This document shows positions 1 through 7,726 of a DNA stretch of 64,000 nt, in pieces. The first letter of the stretch is position 1. Each line of letters opens with the position of its first letter. The DNA is taken from contig CACMFN010000002.1 in assembly GCA_902612965.1 (NCBI GenBank), positions 94,456 to 158,455 on the forward strand, read 5' to 3'. Source of the stretch: an uncultured SAR116 cluster alpha proteobacterium. Its GTDB lineage: Bacteria > Pseudomonadota > Alphaproteobacteria > Puniceispirillales > GCA-002684695. The position numbers and the translations under genes are program-made. The notes beneath the pieces are model-generated. The model did not search any database. It had not been told where the DNA came from and worked only from the letters and a program-made list of their open reading frames with translations.

Positions 1-105
1 TATAGTGGAATTGAGCGTGCTGGAATGTTAATTGTTTTGGTTTTTTTTATTGCTGGTATTATAGTCTTGGGTTCAAAAGGTCCAAAAACATCGATGCAGA
101 ATTGA
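1..105 (+). CDS. C-terminal tail of a membrane protein (5' end outside window)
   Basis: Frame 1 is open from base 1 to a TGA at 103-105 and encodes 34 residues. The segment holds one hydrophobic helix (around MLIVLVFFIAGIIVLG) preceded by an E-R pair and followed by a short basic, hydrophilic tail. This looks like the last transmembrane helix of a polytopic inner-membrane protein. A major-facilitator transporter end is one possibility, but too little is present to assign a family. It ends 18 bases before the next plus-strand gene and may be co-transcribed with it. Confidence 0.5.
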   Translation, partial: YSGIERAGMLIVLVFFIAGIIVLGSKGPKTSMQN

Positions 106-123
106 ATTTGATTATTTAAAATT

Positions 124-903
124 ATGAGTTTTTCTGAATTACCTATTTCGTGTTACATAAGAACTCTAAATGAAGAAAGGATGATTAGCGAGGTAATTTC
201 TTCAGCGAAAAAAATATGTAGCGAAGTCATAATTATTGATAGCCTTTCAATAGACAAAACAAAAAGTATCTCTTTGTCTTTAGGTGCAAAAGTATATGAG
301 CAACCATGGCTTGGAAATGGATTTCAAAAAAGAATTGGTGAAGATAAATCAAAGAATGATTGGGTTTTAGATATTGATGCAGATGAAATAGTTTCTGATG
401 AGATGGCTAGTGAAATTAGAAAACATTTTGAAAATGGCCAACCTAACTTTGACGGGTTTTTAACTCCTATAATTACAGTACCTCCATTTGGTAAACCTTG
501 GCATAATTTTGCCAAAGCTTATCGTGTAAAATTATATAATAAAAAAAATATTAGAATACCGGCACACAAAGCATGGGACCAATTTAAGTATAAAAATCTT
601 TCAATCAATAGGCTCAAAAATGGGCTTTTACATCCATCCTTTACTGGAATTCATATGCATTCAGAAAAGTTAAATAATTACAGTACTATGCTTGCAAATT
701 TACCAATTAAAAAATCATTCATAGAAATATTCATTAGAATTTGGTTTGGTTTCCCTGTGTACTTTGTTCATAAATTTTTCATACGGGGTATGTTCCGTGC
801 AGGCACATATGGATTTGCATTATCTATGTCATCAGCTTTTGGAAGATGGCTAAAGGATATTAAACAATACGAAAATATTATTAAGAGCAAAAAAAATAAA
901 TAA
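124..903 (+). CDS. Glycosyltransferase family 2, WaaE/KdtX-like
   Basis: 259-residue GT-A type glycosyltransferase that probably adds a hexose to lipopolysaccharide core or a related lipid-linked glycan at the inner face of the inner membrane. The N-terminus reads ISCYIRTLNEERMI, the nucleotide-sugar-binding start of GT2. It is followed by EVIIIDSLSIDKT and, near residue 80, DWVLDIDADEIVS, the DxD metal-binding segment. The W-LGNGFQK stretch and the basic C-terminal region match WaaE-type enzymes, which are about 250 residues long, so it appears complete. The ATG at 124 has no obvious Shine-Dalgarno sequence. The acceptor sugar cannot be read from the sequence. Confidence 0.8.
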   Translation: MSFSELPISCYIRTLNEERMISEVISSAKKICSEVIIIDSLSIDKTKSISLSLGAKVYEQPWLGNGFQKRIGEDKSKNDWVLDIDADEIVSDEMASEIRKHFENGQPNFDGFLTPIITVPPFGKPWHNFAKAYRVKLYNKKNIRIPAHKAWDQFKYKNLSINRLKNGLLHPSFTGIHMHSEKLNNYSTMLANLPIKKSFIEIFIRIWFGFPVYFVHKFFIRGMFRAGTYGFALSMSSAFGRWLKDIKQYENIIKSKKNK

Positions 904-910
904 ATTAAAC

Positions 911-1966
911 ATTAAAATAGTTACACAAAATTTTCCTCCAAGAATTGGAGGAATTCAAAATGTCATGTTTTCTTTGGCAAATAATTTTTCTAAATTAAAT
1001 TATAATGTACATGTCATACCTGATCATAAGTTTTCTAAAAGTGAGAATTTTAAAACAACTAACATTTCTTTGCCTAAAATTTTCCGTCCAATAGCAAAAA
1101 AACTCTACCTCAAATATTTAAATGAAACAGACAATATAATTTTTTGTGATACCTGGAAATCTGTAAAAGCAGTACCTGAAAATTACAATAATATTGTGCT
1201 ATTTGCACATGGACAAGAATATTTGAACAAACGAAGGAATAAAAAGCGTATTTCAGAAAGTTTATCTAGAGTAAAATTTTTAGTTTGCTCTTCAAAATAT
1301 ACTTTAAATTTAATTAAAAGATCTTGGGATATTTCAAAATTAAAATTTACTGTAATATATCCGACTTACCATATTAAAAAATCAAAACATAAATATTTTC
1401 AAAGAAATAATAAAAAAATCAATTTTGTTTCAATTTGTAGAATTGAAAAAAGAAAAGGTTTATTAGAGAGTTTGAAATCCATGAGAGTGATTTTGGACAG
1501 AGGTTATGCTTTTAAATGGGATATAGTTGGAGATGGTCCTGATTTAAAAAATCTTAAAAATGAAGCTACAAAATTAAATCTACAAGAAAATATTATATTT
1601 CATGGTAAAATAGAAAGGGATATTGAAAAAGAGAGATTTTTAGAGAAATCTGATATTTTCCTTATGCCTAGTTTTCAAGATAAATATTCGGTTGAAGGGT
1701 TTGGGCTTTCATATGTTGAAGCTGCTAAATTTGGCATTCCATCAATTGCTGGAAACAGTGGTGGTGCTAAAGAAGCTATAATTAATAATAATACTGGTTG
1801 GTGCGCTAACACTCAGGACAATGAAGAATTGACAAATATTTTAATTGAAGCAATTACTAATTCAAGGCTTAGACATTTTTATGGAAAAAATGCTTTGAAA
1901 AGATTTGAGTCAGAGTTAAATGCTGACATTGTTACTAATCAATTAATTGATTTTATTAAAATTTAA
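911..1966 (+). CDS. Glycosyltransferase family 4 with apparent non-ATG (ATT/ATA) start
   Basis: GT-B fold retaining glycosyltransferase of about 351 residues. The first in-frame ATG is at 965, but the coding frame upstream encodes IKIVTQNFPPRIGGIQNV, the family's N-terminal glycine-rich donor loop, so translation must begin earlier. The frame is open back to a TAA at 851-853 and contains no ATG, GTG or TTG. ATT at 911 aligns with the usual 'MKIV' start; ATA at 896, with AAGAG at 883-887 upstream, is an alternative. Further motifs are FVSICRIEKRKGLLES and, near the C-terminus, an E-x7-E segment (VEGFGLSYVEAAKFG). It sits just after the GT2 gene and overlaps the spacer before the FkbM gene. Confidence 0.75.
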   Translation: MKIVTQNFPPRIGGIQNVMFSLANNFSKLNYNVHVIPDHKFSKSENFKTTNISLPKIFRPIAKKLYLKYLNETDNIIFCDTWKSVKAVPENYNNIVLFAHGQEYLNKRRNKKRISESLSRVKFLVCSSKYTLNLIKRSWDISKLKFTVIYPTYHIKKSKHKYFQRNNKKINFVSICRIEKRKGLLESLKSMRVILDRGYAFKWDIVGDGPDLKNLKNEATKLNLQENIIFHGKIERDIEKERFLEKSDIFLMPSFQDKYSVEGFGLSYVEAAKFGIPSIAGNSGGAKEAIINNNTGWCANTQDNEELTNILIEAITNSRLRHFYGKNALKRFESELNADIVTNQLIDFIKI

Positions 1967-1979
1967 ATTGAAGACAGAT

Positions 1980-2699
1980 ATGAAGGTTTTTAAAAAATTA
2001 TCATCAAGTTTTTCAAAAAGAAAAAATATGTTACTAGGCAACGGATTTTCTGTTGAAAAAAGCTATGGCTGTAAGTGGTTGATTGACTGGTCAAACACAG
2101 TTGACAAGAAAGTGCCCTATAAGCTTTTTGAGGATGATCAAATTAACTATTTTATAAATAAAATTAAGATTTATAAACCTGAATATTTTCTAGATATCGG
2201 TGCTCATGGAGGGTTATACTCAATAATACTGCAAAAAAATTTCTCTGGTTTAAAAGTTATTGCATTTGAACCTGACCTTCAAAACAGATACCAATTATAC
2301 AGCAACCTATTTTTAAACAAGTTTGAAAAGAGCATAAGAGTTTATGATTTTGGTTTATCAAGTGTTAATAAGCAAGTTTCATTTGGCTTTTTAAATAAAT
2401 CAAATAGAGGTGGGAAAAGAATTATGGAAAATGGTGATTATGAAATAATTGTTAAACCTTTAGATGAAATATTTAATAAAAAAAGAAAAAATTGTTTTAT
2501 AAAAATAGATGTCGAAGGACATGAGAAAAACGTTATTATTGGCTCTCAAAATTTTCTAAAAAATAATAGCTGTTTATTGCAAGTAGAAGTCTCAAAAAAT
2601 GAAGGGTTAGAAGAATTTGATAATTTAATGAAAAGTCTAGGTTATACTCTAATAAATAAAATACAAGATTACTATTATTCAAATTTTATCAAAAATTAA
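1980..2699 (+). CDS. FkbM-family SAM-dependent methyltransferase
   Basis: 239-residue class I methyltransferase. SAM motif I is FLDIGAHGGLYSIIL, the acidic motif II is VIAFEPDLQNRYQL, and the FkbM hallmark FIKIDVEGHEKNVIIG follows near residue 175. Such enzymes O-methylate sugar hydroxyls in glycans. The reading frame extends upstream to 1947, overlapping the previous gene, but the ATG at 1980 is the natural start and gives a 13-base gap after the GT4 stop. It is likely co-transcribed with the GTs before it and the FkbM-like gene after it. Confidence 0.8.
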   Translation: MKVFKKLSSSFSKRKNMLLGNGFSVEKSYGCKWLIDWSNTVDKKVPYKLFEDDQINYFINKIKIYKPEYFLDIGAHGGLYSIILQKNFSGLKVIAFEPDLQNRYQLYSNLFLNKFEKSIRVYDFGLSSVNKQVSFGFLNKSNRGGKRIMENGDYEIIVKPLDEIFNKKRKNCFIKIDVEGHEKNVIIGSQNFLKNNSCLLQVEVSKNEGLEEFDNLMKSLGYTLINKIQDYYYSNFIKN

Positions 2700-2717
2700 A
2701 TATTTGTGTTATTTGCT

Positions 2718-3530
2718 ATGTATGGACAATTCAATGAAGTTAAAATTATAAAAAAAATTTATGAAAAATATGACTTTCCTAAAACATGTATTGAATTTGG
2801 TGCATATGATGGGATTACAAATGCAAATACTTTTTATTTTTGGAAAAAAAAAGGTTTTAAATCTCTTTTGATAGAAGCAGATCAAAACCTTTTCAAACTT
2901 TTAGAAAAAAATGTTAACCAAAATTGTATTATTGTTAATGATTTCATCTCAAGAAAAAATTCACTAAATAAAATTATACAAAAATATAATTTTCCAAAAA
3001 AAGTAGGAATTTTGTCAATAGATATAGACTCAAATGATTTGGAAATTTTTAAACAAATTGATCATTCATCAACATATATAGTAATAATTGAGTTTAATAA
3101 CCAATTCCCAGTTTGGGCTGATTATGAAGATCCAAAGGATTATATTGTATTTAGACATTCCGCTTTAGCAGTAGTAAAATTTGCAACTAAAAATGGTTAC
3201 AGATTATTAGATGTCAGAGGATCAAATTTGATCCTGGTAAATCAAAATAATTTAGTTCTACCTGATAATATCTATCCTAATAAACTTGAAGATTGTTTTG
3301 ATTATCAAGAACAAAAAAGAGCATGTAAAGATATAAGAATTATAGGATCCAAATTTACTACAAATGCAAAAATTTTTTCAGAAAAACCTACCATTTTCTT
3401 AAGATTAAAAAAATTTATCTTCCAATTAACTTTAGTAATAAATTATTCTCTTAGAGGTAAGAAAATACCAAGTAATAAAATTCCTGAAAGTTGCAAAAAA
3501 AGAATATTGGATGCCGGTTTATATATTTAA
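2718..3530 (+). CDS. FkbM-like methyltransferase-domain protein
   Basis: About 270 residues. The N-terminal half has a Rossmann-type SAM-binding pattern (CIEFGAYDGITNANTF, then LLIEADQNLFKLLEKN) and a later VGILSIDIDSNDLEIF, reminiscent of the FkbM I-D-x-(E/D)-G strand. The glutamate/glycine of classical FkbM is replaced by DSND, so it is a divergent relative. The C-terminal 100 residues are basic and unassigned. The start could also be GTG at 2706. An A9 run lies at 2844-2852. It is the last gene of the plus-strand block and converges on the ligase gene 29 bases away. Confidence 0.6.
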   Translation: MYGQFNEVKIIKKIYEKYDFPKTCIEFGAYDGITNANTFYFWKKKGFKSLLIEADQNLFKLLEKNVNQNCIIVNDFISRKNSLNKIIQKYNFPKKVGILSIDIDSNDLEIFKQIDHSSTYIVIIEFNNQFPVWADYEDPKDYIVFRHSALAVVKFATKNGYRLLDVRGSNLILVNQNNLVLPDNIYPNKLEDCFDYQEQKRACKDIRIIGSKFTTNAKIFSEKPTIFLRLKKFIFQLTLVINYSLRGKKIPSNKIPESCKKRILDAGLYI

Positions 3531-3559
3531 ATATTTTAAATGTCACTAAATTCAATAAT

Positions 3560-4795
3560 TTAAGACTTTTTGTAAAATTGGTGAGACACCAATATAATAC
3601 TTATTACATACCATAAATATGCATTTTGTTGTTGACCATATAGATCATAATTATTAGCAAATGGCCAAAAGATACAAACCGATGTAATAAAAATGCCCTT
3701 TGTAATAAGATTTTCAATGAATTTCTTTTCAATTTTGGTGTTTTTATAACTATTAATTATTATGTTTAAAAACATTGATATGTATACAATCCCACCTAAT
3801 ATACCTGTTTCTGCAAAAGCTTGAATGTAATGATTATGTGGGTGCTCATTATTTTTAAATGGATCATAATTTATGATTAGATTTTCAGATAAATAATTTT
3901 GTACATTTGTAGGTCCTATGCCAATAATTGGATTTTCAAAAAAAACTAAAATGCCTGTTTTCCATTGACCAAAATACTGTAAAAGTGAAGTGTTTGATAG
4001 ATTTAATATATCAAAAAAATATCTATCTAGTTTTTCAATATTAAATGAAAAATATAATGAAATTACAAAAAAGAAAAAACTTATTATAAATAAAGATCTT
4101 TTTAAATTAAAACTTGGCCAAAAAGTAAGCAATAGAATTATAATTACAAATGAAAAACTTCCCGCTCTATGACCTGATAATAATGAAAAAAGTATACTTA
4201 TAAAAATAAAAATTAAAGCCTGAGTTCTATATTTATATTTAAAAAAGACTATCAAAAAAGAAATACAAAAAAATAATATGCCTATTCTATGTATATAAGG
4301 TCCATTTAGGGGGTTTCTGAATGGCCATTCAAAAGAATTATGATCTGTAAAAATAACTTCTACTCCCATCAAACAAAAAATAAAAATTAAAGAGAGGAAG
4401 TTAGTGATTAATGTAAAATAAAAAATTTCTTTGTCTTTAATTAACCAGAATGAAACTGCAGCGGCAAATAATGGGAACCTTATCCAAGCAATGCCATTAC
4501 CTATAGAAGTCTCAGCAAAAACTGAAAAAGAGGCTGAAATAATTGAAAAAATAGAAAATATAATTGCAAGCCTAATCCAAATTATACTTAACCAGCTCCA
4601 TGAAAATTTAAAAATTGAAAAACTAATGAACGAAACTGCAATTACAACAATAAATAAATCAGCTAAAGATTTACTAATCATCATTAAAAAAGGCATCATT
4701 GACCAAATGAAAATCAAAAAACCATTATAAATAGATTTACTTTTTAATAATAAAAAGTACTTTTGTATGATTAGTTTTGGACTAAAAGAATTCAA
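3560..4795 (-). CDS. O-antigen ligase / Wzy_C-family membrane protein
   Basis: Polytopic inner-membrane protein of about 411 residues with roughly ten hydrophobic segments. The large periplasmic loop contains NPIIGIGPTNVQNY followed by NEHPHNHYIQAFAETG, the G-x-G-P...HPHN signature of the Wzy_C (WaaL/O-antigen ligase or polymerase) superfamily. The family transfers undecaprenyl-linked glycan to lipid A-core or polymerises repeats; sequence alone does not separate the two. There is no ATG near the N-terminus. TTG at 4795-4793 overlaps the pgpA stop as TTGA, indicating translational coupling; TTG at 4807 is an alternative. It is the last gene of the minus-strand block. Confidence 0.8.
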   Translation of the reverse strand: MNSFSPKLIIQKYFLLLKSKSIYNGFLIFIWSMMPFLMMISKSLADLFIVVIAVSFISFSIFKFSWSWLSIIWIRLAIIFSIFSIISASFSVFAETSIGNGIAWIRFPLFAAAVSFWLIKDKEIFYFTLITNFLSLIFIFCLMGVEVIFTDHNSFEWPFRNPLNGPYIHRIGILFFCISFLIVFFKYKYRTQALIFIFISILFSLLSGHRAGSFSFVIIILLLTFWPSFNLKRSLFIISFFFFVISLYFSFNIEKLDRYFFDILNLSNTSLLQYFGQWKTGILVFFENPIIGIGPTNVQNYLSENLIINYDPFKNNEHPHNHYIQAFAETGILGGIVYISMFLNIIINSYKNTKIEKKFIENLITKGIFITSVCIFWPFANNYDLYGQQQNAYLWYVISIILVSHQFYKKS

Positions 4796-5283
4796 ATTAT
4801 AAACCAATTATAGTTTGTAAATCCAAATAAAAATAATATGAATAATAAGAATGCTGAATAAATACCAGCTAACCAATCATCCATCATAATTCCTAATGCT
4901 CCATCTAAATTTTCTACTTTTGATATAAGTCCGGGTTTATAAATATCAAAAAATCTAAAAATAACGAATGCGATAAAATTTAAAAAAGGATCTACCCCAG
5001 CGGCAGAAGTTGCTATTAGTTGCCCAGAAAATTCATCAATAACAACCTCTTTTGGATCTTTTTGGTAAACACTTTCAATATAAAGTTGTGTAAAATATAG
5101 GCCAGCAAAACCTGAAATTACTCCAAGAAAAAAGGTTATATCTGAGCCTAATTTTAGATTAATTATGTATCCCAATATAGCAGAGAGCAGAGAACAAACT
5201 GTTCCAGGCGCAATAGGAGAGTTTCCAGTTGGCCAAACTTTTACAATCAATTTTATAAAAAGAGTACTTTTCAAAGTTTTCAA
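4792..5283 (-). CDS. pgpA: Phosphatidylglycerophosphatase A
   Basis: 163-residue membrane enzyme that dephosphorylates phosphatidylglycerol-phosphate at the inner membrane. Family features are PTGNSPIAPGTVCSLLS near residue 20, VVIDEFSGQLIA near residue 80, and MMDDWLAGIYSAF with the acidic pair near the C-terminus, plus several transmembrane helices. The length is typical. No ATG is available, so it starts with TTG at 5283, ten bases after the upstream glycosyltransferase stop, and its end overlaps the ligase start. A phospholipid gene inside a glycan operon is unusual; it may be hitch-hiking or may act on a lipid phosphate of the glycan pathway (inference). Confidence 0.85.
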   Translation of the reverse strand: MKTLKSTLFIKLIVKVWPTGNSPIAPGTVCSLLSAILGYIINLKLGSDITFFLGVISGFAGLYFTQLYIESVYQKDPKEVVIDEFSGQLIATSAAGVDPFLNFIAFVIFRFFDIYKPGLISKVENLDGALGIMMDDWLAGIYSAFLLFILFLFGFTNYNWFII

Positions 5284-5292
5284 TAATTTAAT

Positions 5293-6423
5293 TTATTTAT
5301 ATAACTTTAAAACTTGAGGGACAATAAGATCTAAGTCAAATTTTTTTAATGCTAGCTTTCTACCCTCGTTACCCATATTTTTTCTTAGTTCAAAATTATC
5401 TAATAATTTATGGATTGCATCTGCAAGCTCTTGAGAATTTTTTAATGGAACTATAAAACCTGTAACATTGTTTATTATAGCATCCTTACATCCTGGAACA
5501 TTAGTTGTTATGATTGGAATGCCGCAAGAAGCAGCCTCCATTAATACTTTTGGGAAACCTTCTCTCCATGAAGGAAGACATATTATAGACATTTCTTGAT
5601 AAAGTTTTTTCATGTTTTTTTGATGTCCTAAAGCATTAACTAAACCCTCATTTACCCATGCCTCAATTTTTTTACTTGGAATAACAGATGGATTTAAACT
5701 ATTGTTATCACCTGCTAAAAAAAAATTTCCCTTAACATTTCTTTTTTTTAAAATTCTAATAGCTTCAATGAACTCATTAACCCCTTTTTCATCAAGCAAC
5801 CTTGCTGGCAACAATACATTTCTAGTTTTTATTCCAAATTTAGAAGGTCTAAAATAATTAGTTTTTACCCCAGAACCATAGACAAAATTAATACTGTGAT
5901 CTTTTAGTTTTATGATTGAATTTAACATTAAATAATCATCATTATTTTGAAAAATAATTTTGTATTCTAGCCTTTGAAATGAAAAATTTAAAATTTTTTT
6001 ATATATGTAAAAAAGTATTTGCTTTTTTAAATTTCTTTTTCCAACAAAGAATGTACCTAAACCTGAAACTGAAAGGATTAAGTTAGTTTTTTTTACGAAA
6101 TTTGAAGAAAAAGCTGCAAGGAAATTTCCTTTAGATGATGCTGAGTGAATTGTTGTAGGGTCAAAATTTCTTAAATAATATACTAATTGCAAAACACCAA
6201 TTATCTCAAAAAAAATATTTCCGACACCTTGGGTAAAATAACATTCTTTATGAATTATTTTATATTTTTTTAAATGAATGATTGCATCTCTCTCTTGCTG
6301 AACATTGATATTCTGTCCAGTAATAACGCATACACTCCCACCTTTTTTAATGACTGAGAGTGCCAATGGTAACCTATGACTAACAAAAAAGGCTGCATCA
6401 TTTATAACATAAGCTATTCTCAT
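5293..6423 (-). CDS. Glycosyltransferase family 4 (PglA-like type)
   Basis: 376-residue GT-B retaining glycosyltransferase. The N-terminus MRIAYVINDAAFFVSHRLPL and the central NLILSVSGLGTFFV segment are typical of the GT4 group that acts early on undecaprenyl-linked sugars. The donor-binding E-x7-E segment is SWREGFPKVLMEAASCG near residue 285, followed by PGCKDAIINNVTGFIVP. It resembles the protein encoded at 18201-19337 throughout, so the two are probably paralogues. It lies between the UDP-sugar dehydrogenase and pgpA and may use the sugar made by the two genes upstream. Confidence 0.85.
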   Translation of the reverse strand: MRIAYVINDAAFFVSHRLPLALSVIKKGGSVCVITGQNINVQQERDAIIHLKKYKIIHKECYFTQGVGNIFFEIIGVLQLVYYLRNFDPTTIHSASSKGNFLAAFSSNFVKKTNLILSVSGLGTFFVGKRNLKKQILFYIYKKILNFSFQRLEYKIIFQNNDDYLMLNSIIKLKDHSINFVYGSGVKTNYFRPSKFGIKTRNVLLPARLLDEKGVNEFIEAIRILKKRNVKGNFFLAGDNNSLNPSVIPSKKIEAWVNEGLVNALGHQKNMKKLYQEMSIICLPSWREGFPKVLMEAASCGIPIITTNVPGCKDAIINNVTGFIVPLKNSQELADAIHKLLDNFELRKNMGNEGRKLALKKFDLDLIVPQVLKLYK

Positions 6424-6451
6424 GTTTTACAAGTTTTTTTCATTAAAATAT

Positions 6452-7726
6452 TTACACTGTGTGATCAACTTGAGATTTTGGCAGAGTATTTTTTAAATCC
6501 ATTATGGATCCTCTATCGTTACAGAATTTTCTAATATTCACACTTCCCATTTTTTTAAATTGATTATGTGGAACTGCTATTACTACAATATCATAAAAAT
6601 CATTTTTAGGCTTTTTGACGAGATCAATTTTTAATTGTGATTTTGTGTCTTCTATATCCACAACAGGATCAAAGATATCAACATTTATTCTAAAAGATTT
6701 TAACTCATTTATTAAGTCAATAACTTTAGAGTTTCTTATATCTGGACAATTCTCTTTAAAAGCAACCCCCAAAATTAATATTTTTGACGAAGAGATTGAA
6801 AAGTTTTTATTATTCAATACGTTTAAAATATTTTTTGCAAAGTGGCTACTCATTGTATCATTAATTCTTCTAGCTGAAATTAGCAAATCGGGTATCACAC
6901 CAACTTGTTGGGCTTTGTGGATAAGATAATAGGGATCAACTCCAATACAATGCCCTCCAACTAATCCTGGTCTGAATGGTAAAAAATTCCATTTTGTTGA
7001 GGCTGCATCTAAAACATCATTTGTATTTATATCTAAAGCTTGGAAAATTTTTACCAGCTCATTCATAAAAGCTATATTTAAATCTCTTTGTGTGTTCTCA
7101 ATAACTTTTGCTGCTTCAGCTACCTTTATAGAAGGAGCTAAATAAATTTCAGCTTTAACAACCTTTGCATATGTTTCTTGAATGATTTTAAGAGCTGATT
7201 TATTACTTGCAGATACAACTTTTTTAATGTTTTCAAATTTATATTTTTTATCTGCAGGATTGATCCTCTCAGGACTATAACCTACTGAAAAATCTGAGTT
7301 TAGTGATAGTTTACTACTTTTTTCAATTTCAGGAACAATTACTTCTTCTGTTGCACCAGGAAAGACCGTGCTCTCAAAAACGATAATATCTTGTTTTTTA
7401 ATTATTTTTGCTAACATTTTTGAAGCTTTTATAAGCGGCATTAAATCTGGTTTATTAAACTCATCAATAGGTGTAGGGACAGTTACTATGTGAAAGTTTG
7501 CTCTTTTAAGAATATCAGGATGTAAAGAAAATTTAATTGAACAATTATGTAACCTTTCTTTTTTTACTTCACCAGTTTTATCATGGTTATTTGTTAATTC
7601 ATTTATTCTCTTTTTATTTACATCATAACCATATACTTCAAATCCTGCTTCATTAAATGCCATTGCAACAGGTAAACCAACATAACCCAAACCAATTACA
7701 GAAATTATTTTATGACCATTTTTCAT
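6452..7726 (-). CDS. UDP-HexNAc 6-dehydrogenase (WbpO/TviB type)
   Basis: 424-residue NAD-dependent nucleotide-sugar dehydrogenase that oxidises C6 of a UDP-N-acetylhexosamine to the uronic acid. The N-terminal NAD fold reads ISVIGLGYVGLPVAMAF. The central domain has FESTVFPGATEE and, near residue 255, FRPGLVGGHCIGVDPYY, which carries the catalytic cysteine. The C-terminal domain starts at SSKILILGVAFKENCPDIR. The start HKIISVIGLGYVGLP favours the WbpO/TviB group over UDP-glucose dehydrogenase. It begins one base before the stop of the adjacent asparagine-synthase-like gene, so the two are probably a functional pair making an amidated uronic acid. Confidence 0.85.
   Translation of the reverse strand: MKNGHKIISVIGLGYVGLPVAMAFNEAGFEVYGYDVNKKRINELTNNHDKTGEVKKERLHNCSIKFSLHPDILKRANFHIVTVPTPIDEFNKPDLMPLIKASKMLAKIIKKQDIIVFESTVFPGATEEVIVPEIEKSSKLSLNSDFSVGYSPERINPADKKYKFENIKKVVSASNKSALKIIQETYAKVVKAEIYLAPSIKVAEAAKVIENTQRDLNIAFMNELVKIFQALDINTNDVLDAASTKWNFLPFRPGLVGGHCIGVDPYYLIHKAQQVGVIPDLLISARRINDTMSSHFAKNILNVLNNKNFSISSSKILILGVAFKENCPDIRNSKVIDLINELKSFRINVDIFDPVVDIEDTKSQLKIDLVKKPKNDFYDIVVIAVPHNQFKKMGSVNIRKFCNDRGSIMDLKNTLPKSQVDHTV

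Noticed and set aside
4431-4730. Plus-strand open frame of 99 residues inside the ligase gene
   Set aside because: It is antisense to a well-supported membrane protein and has no ribosome-binding site or family features; treated as a shadow.
5284-5295. Possible GT4-PgpA fusion by stop-codon readthrough, as both are in the same frame separated by one TAA
   Set aside because: Both proteins are complete and independently recognisable, and a TTG start is available; no evidence of readthrough.
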